Below, piece after piece: positions 48,342-56,057 of a DNA stretch of 64,000 nt. The notes below the pieces were generated by a model that saw nothing but the letters and a program-made list of their open reading frames with translations, had not been told where the DNA came from and searched no databases. The stretch is from assembly GCA_016932715.1 (NCBI GenBank), contig JAFGCG010000173.1, positions 1 to 64,000 on the forward strand, written 5' to 3'. The DNA comes from Anaerolineales bacterium. Its GTDB lineage: Bacteria; Chloroflexota; Anaerolineae; Anaerolineales; Villigracilaceae. How positions within the stretch are numbered: position 1 is the stretch's first letter; each line of letters begins with the position of its first letter. Both the position numbers and the translations under genes were made by a program.

Positions 48342-48384
48342 AATCAATCCGCCCCGTGATTACTCGGGGCGGATTGATTTTTTA
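48342..48384 (+). terminator. Terminator of the sigma/anti-sigma operon
   Basis: A perfect 15-bp stem (AATCAATCCGCCCCG, 48342-48356, with 48365-48379) is followed by TTTTTA. A TATAAT (48339-48344) overlaps its start, so it could also lie in the leader of the next gene. Confidence 0.75.
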
Positions 48385-48394
48385 CAGAGGAACT

Positions 48395-49510
48395 ATGGCT
48401 TTTAGAGAAACACCTGTCCCCAATACGACTGTTCACAACACTCCCCCGCCCCTGGTTGAAGTCTCCGGGACGCACCACGAAATGGGCTGTCAGGTTGGCG
48501 AGGCGCGCCGTGAGCAGGTGCAGCACAGCATTGAAAATGCTCGTCTTTTGATCGAGCAAAGCTATTCTTCATTGGAACTGACCTGGGAGGGAGCAAAGAT
48601 CCAGTCGCGCAAGTATTCGCCGTTTGCCTGGGAGCGTTACCCACAGTACATAGAGGAGATGCAAGGCATTGCAAAAGGCGCAAATATCCCATTCGATGAT
48701 GTGATGGTCTTGAACGCCATGGAAGCCGTAACCATGGATGCGCTGCACCTGACGCGCTGCACAAGTTTCGCCGTCAATGAAGAACGCACAGCAGATGGTC
48801 ACGTGCTCCTGGCACATAACGAAGACTGGGTACCCGAGGATGAGGGGGACGTCTATGTCATTTCGGCAAAGCCCAGGGATGAACCCCCGTTTCTTGCCAT
48901 GACGTATGGCGGGCTCCTGCCCAACGTGGGATTCAACGCTCATGGCATTGCTCAGCTCATCGATTCTGTTTACCCGAGCGACTCACGCATTGGGATCCCA
49001 CGCCTGGTTTTGGCGCGTGCCGTTTTAGCCTCGCGGCGTCTGTCGGGTGCACTCGGACGTACGCTTGTCCCTCATCGTGCTGCCGGCTACAATCATCTGC
49101 TTGCCGACGACCATGGCGAGTTGTATTCGGTGGAGGTTTCCGCCCGCAAGTTCGATATATTGTATGGTACGGATGGGTATATGGTCCATACCAATCACTA
49201 TATTACTCCCAGCATGAAAGGAGTCGAAAGCGACCCGGAGGAATTGATCTCGTCGCGGGTGCGCTATTTTCGCGCCAACCGCCTCCTACGGCAAAACTCC
49301 ACACATACCATCAAGACGCTGCAGGCGATCCAGAAGGATCATGTCAACCTGCCCAACTCGATCTGCAATCATAATATCCAGGGCATTGATCCCCTTGACC
49401 GGGAGAGCACGATCAGTGCCCTGGTGATCGATCTGACCTCGCGCGAAATGCACATTGCCTGGGGCAATCCCTGCCAGAATGCATATCATACGTATCATCT
49501 GAATGAATAG
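48395..49510 (+). CDS. C45-family (acyl-CoA:6-APA acyltransferase-like) Ntn hydrolase
   Basis: A 371-residue member of peptidase family C45, which includes the autocatalytically processed penicillin acyltransferase. The catalytic Cys is C122 in TRCTSFAV, which becomes the N-terminal nucleophile after self-cleavage. Flanking signatures are GQ-type motifs (VGEARREQVQ), LLAHNEDWVPED, and NAHGIAQLID. No signal peptide is present, so the enzyme is cytoplasmic. Substrates are unknown N-acyl compounds or dipeptides. The upstream region contains only a terminator hairpin. Confidence 0.87.
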   Translation: MAFRETPVPNTTVHNTPPPLVEVSGTHHEMGCQVGEARREQVQHSIENARLLIEQSYSSLELTWEGAKIQSRKYSPFAWERYPQYIEEMQGIAKGANIPFDDVMVLNAMEAVTMDALHLTRCTSFAVNEERTADGHVLLAHNEDWVPEDEGDVYVISAKPRDEPPFLAMTYGGLLPNVGFNAHGIAQLIDSVYPSDSRIGIPRLVLARAVLASRRLSGALGRTLVPHRAAGYNHLLADDHGELYSVEVSARKFDILYGTDGYMVHTNHYITPSMKGVESDPEELISSRVRYFRANRLLRQNSTHTIKTLQAIQKDHVNLPNSICNHNIQGIDPLDRESTISALVIDLTSREMHIAWGNPCQNAYHTYHLNE

Positions 49511-49530
49511 GGTCGTGATCGCTAAAAGGC

Positions 49531-49565
49531 AAAGCGCCTCTGTGATTGGACAGAAGGCGCTTTTG
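49531..49565 (+). terminator. Terminator between convergent genes
   Basis: AAAGCGCCT (49531-49539) pairs with AGGCGCTTT (49555-49563), with an inner CTGT/ACAG pair, and ends in TTTTG. It closes the C45 gene and may also block read-through from the minus strand. Confidence 0.7.
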
Positions 49566-49584
49566 TTGTCGGTTCTCCGGATGA

Positions 49585-49953
49585 TTAGTCCTTTGGCTTC
49601 AAGCGGCTGGTCAGATCGCGTAACTGAATGAACGAAATCGGTTTGACCATGACAAAGTCTGCCAGGTCGGTATAAGCATCACCCATGCGCGCATCAGCAG
49701 TGGTGATAATGACAATGGCTTTGGCTAAGCGCTCATCCTTCCGAATGACATGGGTTAACAAATCTCCGCCTGAAACGTGAGGGATATGCATATCCAGCAG
49801 TATCAAATAGGGAGCAGTTCCCTTCGTCAATCGCTCCCGGGCTGCCTGACCGTCTGCCAGAAGTTCCACTTCAAAGCCGACACCACGTAATGCCTCCGCA
49901 AAAATATGGGCAAGGTCTTCATCATCCTCGATGATTAGAGCCAGTTCACTCAT
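49585..49953 (-). CDS. Stand-alone response regulator receiver domain
   Basis: A 122-residue CheY-like receiver without an output domain. The acidic pocket DDEDL is near residue 10, the phosphoacceptor Asp is in LLDMHIP (about 53), TTAD carries the switch Thr, and the invariant Lys is in MVKPISF (about 104). The ATG overlaps the stop of the sensor kinase (ATGA), so it is that kinase's cognate partner. Without an output domain it probably works by protein contact or as a phosphate relay. Confidence 0.9.
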   Translation of the reverse strand: MSELALIIEDDEDLAHIFAEALRGVGFEVELLADGQAARERLTKGTAPYLILLDMHIPHVSGGDLLTHVIRKDERLAKAIVIITTADARMGDAYTDLADFVMVKPISFIQLRDLTSRLKPKD

Positions 49954-51668
49954 AGCATTCTCCGTTTCTCCATGTCTGCTTCCGGGACCGTCAAAGGCAG
50001 GGTAACAGTAAATGTGCTGCCTCTATCCACCTTGCTTTTTACCTTGACCTCTCCATTCATCAAATTGACCAGCTGCTTGACGATGGATAGCCCCAACCCG
50101 AATCCACCGTGAACGCGCGTCGCGGCGCCATCCACCTGTCGGAATGTATCAAAAATATAGGGAAGTTCAGATTCCGGGATCCCACGTCCCGTATCCGATA
50201 CTTCGATACCCCATCTCCCGGAATAGGGACAGAATAGTCTCACATGCAGAACGCCATGATCTGTAAATTTGACGCCGTTGTTAACAAGATTGACCAAAAT
50301 CTGTTGCAGACGCGCCGAGTCACCGTTTATGACCTCGGGAAGATTATCCTCGATTTCACTGGTCAGTCTTAAACCTTTTTCCTGTACGCTCTGGTCCAGG
50401 ACGCTATGGACGTTTTCCAGCAATTCAGCAGGTTTCATGGGCGCCATTTGAATGGTCAATTTGCCTGCTTCCATTTGTGCCTGGTCGAGCAGGTCGTTGA
50501 TCAGTCCGAGCAGGCGCTGGGTGTTTTTCATGATGCGTTCCGCCATGTTGACCTGCTTCTGATTCATTGGTCCATAGACAGACTCTTTGAACATCTCTGC
50601 ATATCCCAGAATGGCATTGAGGGGTGTTCGCAGTTCATGAGAAACGATGGCAACGAATGTGCTCTTGAGTCTTTCCACCTCAGCCTCGCGCGTGAAGTCG
50701 CGGAAGACAGTCACAGTTCCAAGATTGGTGTCGCCATCCTTTGAATGGTCATAGACTTGTGCGGCACTGATCGAAAGGGTTTTGCGGCCCCATTCGACGC
50801 GGAAACTTGGCGGCTGGGTATCGTGCTCCATCATGGCATACAGGAGACCGCGGCTTCTGGGAGAAAGCCGGGGATGTTCGATGAGGTCACGAAAATTTTT
50901 GTTAACGATCAGCTCTATCGGCAGGTCCAGCATGCCCTTTAACGCCGGATTTGCCAGGATTGCGTTCCATTTCCTGTCGAAAACCACGACGCCGTCTGCA
51001 ATGCAATTCAAGATGGCTTGATTTCTACCCGCTTCAATCCGTTCACGACTCAGGGATTCAGCCAGGGCTTGTGTCCGCTCGATCACCACCTGATCCAGGT
51101 TGGCGTTGATGACACGAAGTTCTCTGAGCGCCCGGTCCAGGCTGCTCGCCGACAACCACGAGACTATGGCAAGCATGAAGAAGCCAACGATGGCTACCGG
51201 ATTCGGGGTCGTGGGCACCGAGTGGGCGAGAAAAACAATAATGATGCTGCTCAACGCCGCAAATATAAAACTGGCAAGAGGAAACAGAAGCAGGCTCGAT
51301 ATGGCAATTGGGATTGTGAAGATAAAGAGTGACCTGCCATCTGCCAGCTGTTCAGGAGTATCACTAAAAATTGATGCCGTTACAAAAAGCAGCAGCAGCA
51401 GGAGCGAGGCTGTTTTACTGGAGTATTTATTTATTTGATAAATCACCACGCTGGTAATCGTCGCAGCAATGGAACTCACGATCGCCAGCAGGATCTCTTT
51501 GTCATGCCACTGTTCCGGGTATATGAACAAAAATACGATTATGGTCATCAGTGCAAGCAGAGACAGCACCAGCAATCCAAGCGCCAGAATACGTATCAGT
51601 CCGCGCCTGCGTATTTCTTCGGAATCGGTTGGGTCGGGATTGATATCGGGAATGAGGCTTTTCTGCAT
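49950..51668 (-). CDS. Membrane sensor histidine kinase with PAS domain
   Basis: A 572-residue kinase. Six hydrophobic helices occupy about residues 25-180 (GLIRILALGLLVLSLLALMT, LLLAIVSSIAATITSVVIY, FAALSSIIIVFLAHSV). A coiled segment (LRELRVINANLDQVVIERTQ) and a PAS-like domain (NCIADGVVVFDRKWNAILAN) follow. The dimerisation helix is AIVSHELRTPLNAILGYAEM with the phospho-His. The ATPase contains NLVNNGVKFTDHG, DTGRGIPE and GGFGLGLSIVK. ATG at 51668 is two bases after the cyclase stop, so the kinase is coupled to the terpene genes. The ligand is unknown. Confidence 0.92.
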   Translation of the reverse strand: MQKSLIPDINPDPTDSEEIRRRGLIRILALGLLVLSLLALMTIIVFLFIYPEQWHDKEILLAIVSSIAATITSVVIYQINKYSSKTASLLLLLLFVTASIFSDTPEQLADGRSLFIFTIPIAISSLLLFPLASFIFAALSSIIIVFLAHSVPTTPNPVAIVGFFMLAIVSWLSASSLDRALRELRVINANLDQVVIERTQALAESLSRERIEAGRNQAILNCIADGVVVFDRKWNAILANPALKGMLDLPIELIVNKNFRDLIEHPRLSPRSRGLLYAMMEHDTQPPSFRVEWGRKTLSISAAQVYDHSKDGDTNLGTVTVFRDFTREAEVERLKSTFVAIVSHELRTPLNAILGYAEMFKESVYGPMNQKQVNMAERIMKNTQRLLGLINDLLDQAQMEAGKLTIQMAPMKPAELLENVHSVLDQSVQEKGLRLTSEIEDNLPEVINGDSARLQQILVNLVNNGVKFTDHGVLHVRLFCPYSGRWGIEVSDTGRGIPESELPYIFDTFRQVDGAATRVHGGFGLGLSIVKQLVNLMNGEVKVKSKVDRGSTFTVTLPLTVPEADMEKRRML

Positions 51669-51670
51669 TG

Positions 51671-53161
51671 CTAGCCTTCCTGCGCCAATGTCAGTGCGCT
51701 CAAGAGGCATGATTTGACCAGAATCTCCGGACAATAAAGCGATTTACCAATCCATAACGGAGGATAGGGCGGTTCACAATTTTCTGACAACCAGAGGCCC
51801 GCCCGCTTGATCTGTTCCTGAAATCCTCCGCCTGCATATCTTTGCCAAATTGCCAAGGCTTGAATGCAATAGGCAGTTTCTTCGGCAGTTGCTATGTTGA
51901 AAAATCCCCATGAGCCATTCGGTTCCTGGGTTTCGAGAATCCACTTGATCGATTCTTCGCAAAGTTGATCGTCGTAACCAGTTGCCGAGATGGTCAAATG
52001 TGACGTTGTGTAATAGGGGGATAAATTCCACTTGTCCAGCCAATATCTTTGGCGCAGACGCTTTGAACGTATGAAATTAAGTGCTTTTTGAACGCTTGGA
52101 TTTGACTTGTCATAACCGGCTTGTTTCAACGCGCCAAGCGCGTGGATATTTACGTCCACGGATTGATTCGCTTCGTAATGATAGCACCTGAACCATTCCT
52201 TGTCTTCGTACTGGAGCACAGCCTCCAAATCGGACTTCCTTCCGAACTTCGAAAGGATTTCATAAGCGACAATGGTATCGTCCGCATCCGGCACGGAGAA
52301 AAATTCCGAGAGACCTAGTCCCTGCCCCGGCTTCCATTGTTTTTCGAGATAATCCATATGCGCATCATACAAATTGGCGACTGCTTTGTCCCCCTGATAT
52401 AAATTTGTCATGGAGAGGTTCCACAGCACCCAGACACGTTCAAAGATCTCAAAGGGTGATAAAGCTGGTGCTCCTCCATTGTGTGACTCGATAATTCGAG
52501 AAAGGTAATTCAACGCGCTTTGATCCCCTGGTTTGACATACAACGCAAAATGTGCCGTTGCAGCCGGGCTTGCTCCAACTGAACCATTATCTTCCTGCAG
52601 ACGTTCGACATCCAACAGGTCTAATTTGTCTTTTCCGGTCATTTCGGCGCTGTGGGCAACCGTTATAAAGCGCGATATCTTAAGTCCCTGCAGTTTTCTC
52701 ATCTTCAATTCGCGCAAATGTCTCAGCTTCCCCAGAATTCGTTCCTTTTGCTGTTTGATGATCCCCAGCTGTTCAGCCTCAGCCACCAGGGTAGGTGTAA
52801 TGACTTCAAATCCCACTGTTCCACCATTCGAATCCAGCTGAAGTCCCTGCGTGGCTCCGGCTGTGATCCTGTCTAAAGCCTCAAGCCCTCTTTGGATCCT
52901 CGCCTTGTCTTGTTGACGGCGCCCTTTATAGGTGAGAGCGATCATTGCGGACAGCGTGCAAACGACTCTGTCGTGGTAATAAAATGGGAACACAGCTCCC
53001 CATGAACCATCCTCATGCTGGTGCTCACAAATCCATTCCAGGGCGCGGTTACCCAGGTCTGACTCTACATCTTTCAGCCTGGCTATCCAGGCTGTATCGT
53101 AGGATGTGCTTGATATATTGTCCTTTCCAACTTTCTCAAGCAGCTTATCAACAGTCTCCAT
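51671..53161 (-). CDS. Class II diterpene cyclase (halimadienyl/copalyl/kolavenyl diphosphate synthase type)
   Basis: A 496-residue class II diterpene cyclase that protonates geranylgeranyl diphosphate and cyclises it to a bicyclic diphosphate. SxYDTAW near the N-terminus (STSYDTAW, 18-25) and the catalytic DxDD motif as D292-A-D294-D295 (SVPDADDTIVAYE) are the class II signatures. The QW-like repeats DGSWG (51-55) and NGSWG (about 427-431) support a double-barrel fold. There is no DDxxD motif, so it lacks class I activity. Size and motifs agree with mycobacterial Rv3377c. It follows the Rv3378c-like gene by 24 bases and is coupled to the sensor kinase. The exact skeleton cannot be predicted. 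Confidence 0.92.
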   Translation of the reverse strand: METVDKLLEKVGKDNISSTSYDTAWIARLKDVESDLGNRALEWICEHQHEDGSWGAVFPFYYHDRVVCTLSAMIALTYKGRRQQDKARIQRGLEALDRITAGATQGLQLDSNGGTVGFEVITPTLVAEAEQLGIIKQQKERILGKLRHLRELKMRKLQGLKISRFITVAHSAEMTGKDKLDLLDVERLQEDNGSVGASPAATAHFALYVKPGDQSALNYLSRIIESHNGGAPALSPFEIFERVWVLWNLSMTNLYQGDKAVANLYDAHMDYLEKQWKPGQGLGLSEFFSVPDADDTIVAYEILSKFGRKSDLEAVLQYEDKEWFRCYHYEANQSVDVNIHALGALKQAGYDKSNPSVQKALNFIRSKRLRQRYWLDKWNLSPYYTTSHLTISATGYDDQLCEESIKWILETQEPNGSWGFFNIATAEETAYCIQALAIWQRYAGGGFQEQIKRAGLWLSENCEPPYPPLWIGKSLYCPEILVKSCLLSALTLAQEG

Positions 53162-53185
53162 ATTAATACTCCCAAAACCGGCTCT

Positions 53186-54082
53186 CTACTCGTACGACCT
53201 GGCATACCAGATGCCACTTTTCACCACTCCAACTCCGAAGGCCTTCTCACGGCCATCCAGATAGACTCTTCGCATTGCTTCGAGAGCGTCTTCCGGCATT
53301 CTGCCATAATCAGGTTCCGGCAAAGGCCGAAGATATATATAATCGAATAATATCTTCCTCAACAAGGTCTCGGTCATATAAAGCGAGGGAGCCACCGTAA
53401 AGTACAGGCTTTCCTCCCCGGTATTCAACAGCGGATAATCGAAGACCGTAAATCTTTCAAAGCCTATAAAGATGTCGGCTTTCTCGATCCGTTCGCCATA
53501 GTACATCTCGATCAGTTCTGCGCTGCCTGGCGGCCTCTTGTGAGTCTTATAGTACTGGATCGACAGTTCCGCTATGGTTTGAGTGGCGTCATTGGCAAAA
53601 ACACCGTAGAGGAGCCGGTGTCTGCCATGCGCAAGCGCGAGTTCGGTGCCCCTGTCAAACGCTTGGACAATCTGCGGATAACGGGTCTTGAATTCTTTCC
53701 GATAGTCACCGTAGAACCGAACCCGAACATCGTAATCCTTATAAAAGGAAACAAATTCAGGGTGATCGGTAAAAAAGCTCATGGTTTCCCCGATTGCCGT
53801 CATGTATTCTTCGCCGCGTTCCAGGATGTCCTTTCCAAAAACTGGCGCAACAACGGTCTCGATCCCATGATCGAAAAGCATTCTATAGAGCCTGATGTAG
53901 CCCCTGATGGTTGCTTCAACATAGGTGCTTGCCAGCTCCCGTTGATTTTCGACGCTGTGCTCCAGCAGAAACCATCGGCGGGTGCCATTGAATGGGAACA
54001 CGCACACCTTGGGTCCGGAGGCTCTGACCAGCGCGGCAACCTCAGCGGTGGGGAGCTGCAGGAAACGCTCGAGGGGAATCAT
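53186..54082 (-). CDS. Rv3378c-like diterpene synthase/tuberculosinyl transferase homologue
   Basis: A 298-residue protein, nearly the same length as Rv3378c (296). From memory of that protein, the match is close throughout: GPKVCVFPFNGTRRWF near residue 24, LFDHGIETVVAPVF, SFYKDYDVRVRFYGDYRKEF, YYGERIEKADIFIGFERF and LYFTVAPSLYMTETLLRKI. Rv3378c has a cis-prenyltransferase fold and replaces the diphosphate of tuberculosinyl diphosphate with water or adenosine. Here the equivalent of its Asp34 is Asn32, while the two Arg that follow are kept. ATG at 54082 is supported by GGAGG and by matching the family N-terminus; a longer in-frame start at 54187 adds unconserved sequence. Confidence 0.88.
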   Translation of the reverse strand: MIPLERFLQLPTAEVAALVRASGPKVCVFPFNGTRRWFLLEHSVENQRELASTYVEATIRGYIRLYRMLFDHGIETVVAPVFGKDILERGEEYMTAIGETMSFFTDHPEFVSFYKDYDVRVRFYGDYRKEFKTRYPQIVQAFDRGTELALAHGRHRLLYGVFANDATQTIAELSIQYYKTHKRPPGSAELIEMYYGERIEKADIFIGFERFTVFDYPLLNTGEESLYFTVAPSLYMTETLLRKILFDYIYLRPLPEPDYGRMPEDALEAMRRVYLDGREKAFGVGVVKSGIWYARSYE

Positions 54083-54226
54083 ACCTGCCTCCACAGGCGC
54101 GGCAGGAACCGGGGAGGCTGATATGTGTATTCCGTGTAGCTGGGCAGGGTCTCTGTGAGCATGCTTGCTTCCTGTGGCGCTGCGCAAAAAATACGGGATC
54201 GTATAGGACGAAACTCTACATGGTGT

Positions 54227-55264
54227 TCAGTCTGGATCTTCCAGACGCTTTATGACGCGCTGGGTGATACCTGCGATCATGATCATGGCATGATTTGTAT
54301 CTTCCAGGTGAAAGCCCAGCCTGCGCTTCACATCATAGGCTCCGCCTCCAAAGCGGACGAGACGAACCTTGTGCTCGAAAGCCTCCTGCAGGGCAGTGTA
54401 CAGCAGCAGGAAATAACCGCCGGGCACATCATCTTCCAGGCCCAGGCCGACGACGAGCTGGAGCTTGTTATCGCGTACGACCGCGCCGCATCCGACCAGC
54501 TTGCGGTCCTTGTGGATTTCGAGCCAGGTTCCATCGATCATGGAAAAATTTTCAAGCAGGCCGCGGATCCAGGGATTGGGCGCAGAGCCATGCCAGATCG
54601 AAACATTTCGAGTTAACTTCAGAACCCTGTCGATCTCCGAAACGGTTCTGTGTTTGGTGAGAACCAGTCCATTTTTTTCCGCTTCACGCAGGTTGCGTTT
54701 GTAGTGCTGGCGGTCATGCTTATTGCCCGATTCAAGATACGCTTCGAAGCTTTCCCATTCCACGGGCATGTACGTGCCGGGCTCCGAAATGGTGATCGGT
54801 TCAAACCCCGCGGGCCAGACCGGGTATCGCAATTGTTCGGTCAACAGGTAATCGAAGAGCAGGAAGGAGCAGCGCTGCTGCTTGAATTGCTCGCGTGCAG
54901 CCTGTGCCAGTATTGTCAGCGCCGCATCGCGCAGCGGCTCCTCCGGTAATAGTAAAGCGGATGTCTCTGCAAGCGGCGAGCGACAGATGAGCAGCGGCCG
55001 GTGTTTGAAGACTGAAGCCATAAAGCGCCGCGCAACCTCCGGAAGAGGCAAAGGTTCATTGTATACTTTAAACAGAGCAGCCCCTGCAACCGGTGTCTTT
55101 TTGTCCCACACAATCAGGTATGTAGGGGGACAATCGGGCATGGCGCGTTCCCCGAACTGATACCACCTGTGACTTTGAAAGCCGCGCCCGGCGGCGACGC
55201 GATTCCAAATCTCCGGTTCTATTTCATGGATACTGTTGAAAACCTGCACATTTAGCTTTGCCAT
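54227..55264 (-). CDS. GNAT-fold acyltransferase (BioF2/FemAB-like), first gene of the diterpenoid operon
   Basis: A 345-residue protein with two GNAT-type halves. The second carries NKHDRQHYKRNLREAEKNG (basic helix) and LVGCGAVVRDNKLQLVVGLG, then LVRFGGGAYDVKRRLGFHLED, corresponding to the BioF2/FemAB-type fold. ATG at 55264 is chosen because GGGAG lies upstream; a longer in-frame start at 55324 is less likely. It is upstream of the two terpene genes on the same strand, with a 144-base gap. It could acylate the terpene alcohol or attach an amino acid, but an unrelated envelope role is possible. A distant relative is at 20552-21565. Confidence 0.78.
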   Translation of the reverse strand: MAKLNVQVFNSIHEIEPEIWNRVAAGRGFQSHRWYQFGERAMPDCPPTYLIVWDKKTPVAGAALFKVYNEPLPLPEVARRFMASVFKHRPLLICRSPLAETSALLLPEEPLRDAALTILAQAAREQFKQQRCSFLLFDYLLTEQLRYPVWPAGFEPITISEPGTYMPVEWESFEAYLESGNKHDRQHYKRNLREAEKNGLVLTKHRTVSEIDRVLKLTRNVSIWHGSAPNPWIRGLLENFSMIDGTWLEIHKDRKLVGCGAVVRDNKLQLVVGLGLEDDVPGGYFLLLYTALQEAFEHKVRLVRFGGGAYDVKRRLGFHLEDTNHAMIMIAGITQRVIKRLEDPD

Positions 55265-55309
55265 GCTTACTCCCGTGCACTTCCATTTTACTTTACCTGA
55301 GCGGGCTAA

Positions 55310-55352
55310 AAACGTACGTTTCAAAAGTGCAAACTACCTGGGTCTGATTATA
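55310..55352 (-). promoter_or_regulatory. Candidate promoter and operator of the diterpenoid operon
   Basis: On the minus strand a TATAAT (complement of 55347-55352) lies 82 bases before the GNAT start. No convincing -35 is seen. A perfect 12-base palindrome, AAACGTACGTTT, sits at 55310-55321 in the predicted leader and is a candidate repressor site. Confidence 0.45.
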
Positions 55353-55554
55353 GAATCTTATCGAGGCTGTGCTGTGCAAAATTATACCTTTCTTCACTAC
55401 CGGACAGGTTTTGTGGCGTCATGCGTTTTTTACCACACACCTGCCCCGGGCGCAGGTGCCGGGGAAGGGCACGAAGTATCACGAAGGGAGAGCCTTAAGA
55501 TTTGCCTTTGTGCCCCTTCGTGACCTTCGTGGTGAGGATTTTGAATTTTGTCCG

Positions 55555-55853
55555 GTAGCAAATATCTTTCGTCTAAAACCCGGGCAGGATCTGTTCGACT
55601 CGCTGGGGACTTTCATTAAAGAAAGGCATCTGGAAGCCGGGTGTGTATGAGCGGCGTTGGGAGCCTGACCCATGCGAACTTACGGCTGGCAAACCGCGAT
55701 TTTTACACCGAATATGAGAGTCATTTCGAGATTGTTTCCATCACCGGAACAGTGTCCATTCACGGCTCACATCTGCACATCGCGATTTCCGCTGGCGCCG
55801 GAAAAAACGTCGGCGGGCATTTGGTCGCAGGGTCGATCTTTCAACGCGGCTAA
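55555..55853 (+). pseudogene. Frameshifted PPC/DUF296 domain relic
   Basis: The PPC (DUF296) domain is normally continuous. Here its first part (IFRLKPGQDLFDSLGTFIKE and LEAGCV) lies in one frame and stops at 55650. The remainder (GVGSLTHANLRLANRD, FEIVSITGTVSIHGSHLHI, GAGKNVGGHLVAG) continues in another frame from about 55641 to 55853. The final strands are missing. I infer one frameshift and a 3' truncation. The His cluster HLHI and the GGHL motif are still recognisable. Confidence 0.65.
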
Positions 55854-55940
55854 AAACTCATCCTGATTTCATACTGTCCGTTCAAGCCCAGACATTTTCC
55901 GAGCCGTGCCAGTTGCGGCAGGTCGACATAGACATAGGTC

Positions 55941-56039
55941 GTTGAACTCCGCCAAAGCCGTCGTGTTGCCTTCGTGCCGGATTGCGCCGCCCATGATGAT
56001 CAGTAAGTCATAGATAAAATTCGGCAGGGGCACAGCGGT
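55941..56039 (-). pseudogene. Nucleoside hydrolase fragment
   Basis: Reading the minus strand gives a 33-residue piece containing LLIIMGGAIRHEGNTTALAE. This matches inosine-uridine nucleoside hydrolases around their conserved MGGA and nearby Asn/Glu. It has no start and the frame breaks after the fragment. It is next to a ribokinase, which would use the ribose released by such an enzyme, so a former salvage operon is likely. Confidence 0.55.
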
Positions 56040-56057
56040 CAAGGATTGCTTTGACCA

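Larger units (their letters stand above)
55265..56057. other. Gene-poor region of relics and repeats
   Basis: Nearly 800 bases without an intact gene. Holds the promoter region of the diterpenoid operon, a repetitive CACGAAG/CTTCGTGGTG stretch (about 55470-55533), a frameshifted PPC/DUF296 relic (about 55555-55853) and a nucleoside-hydrolase fragment (about 55941-56039). Confidence 0.6.

Noticed and set aside
51671-53161. Squalene-hopene cyclase
   Set aside because: The DxDD motif and QW repeats occur in both groups. The protein is only 496 residues, has SxYDTAW, and is paired with an Rv3378c-like gene, all of which favour a diterpene cyclase. Squalene-hopene cyclases are usually above 600 residues.
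54083-54187. Longer form of the Rv3378c-like protein
   Set aside because: The extra 35 residues do not match the family N-terminus. ATG at 54082 has a strong GGAGG and gives 298 residues, close to the family length.
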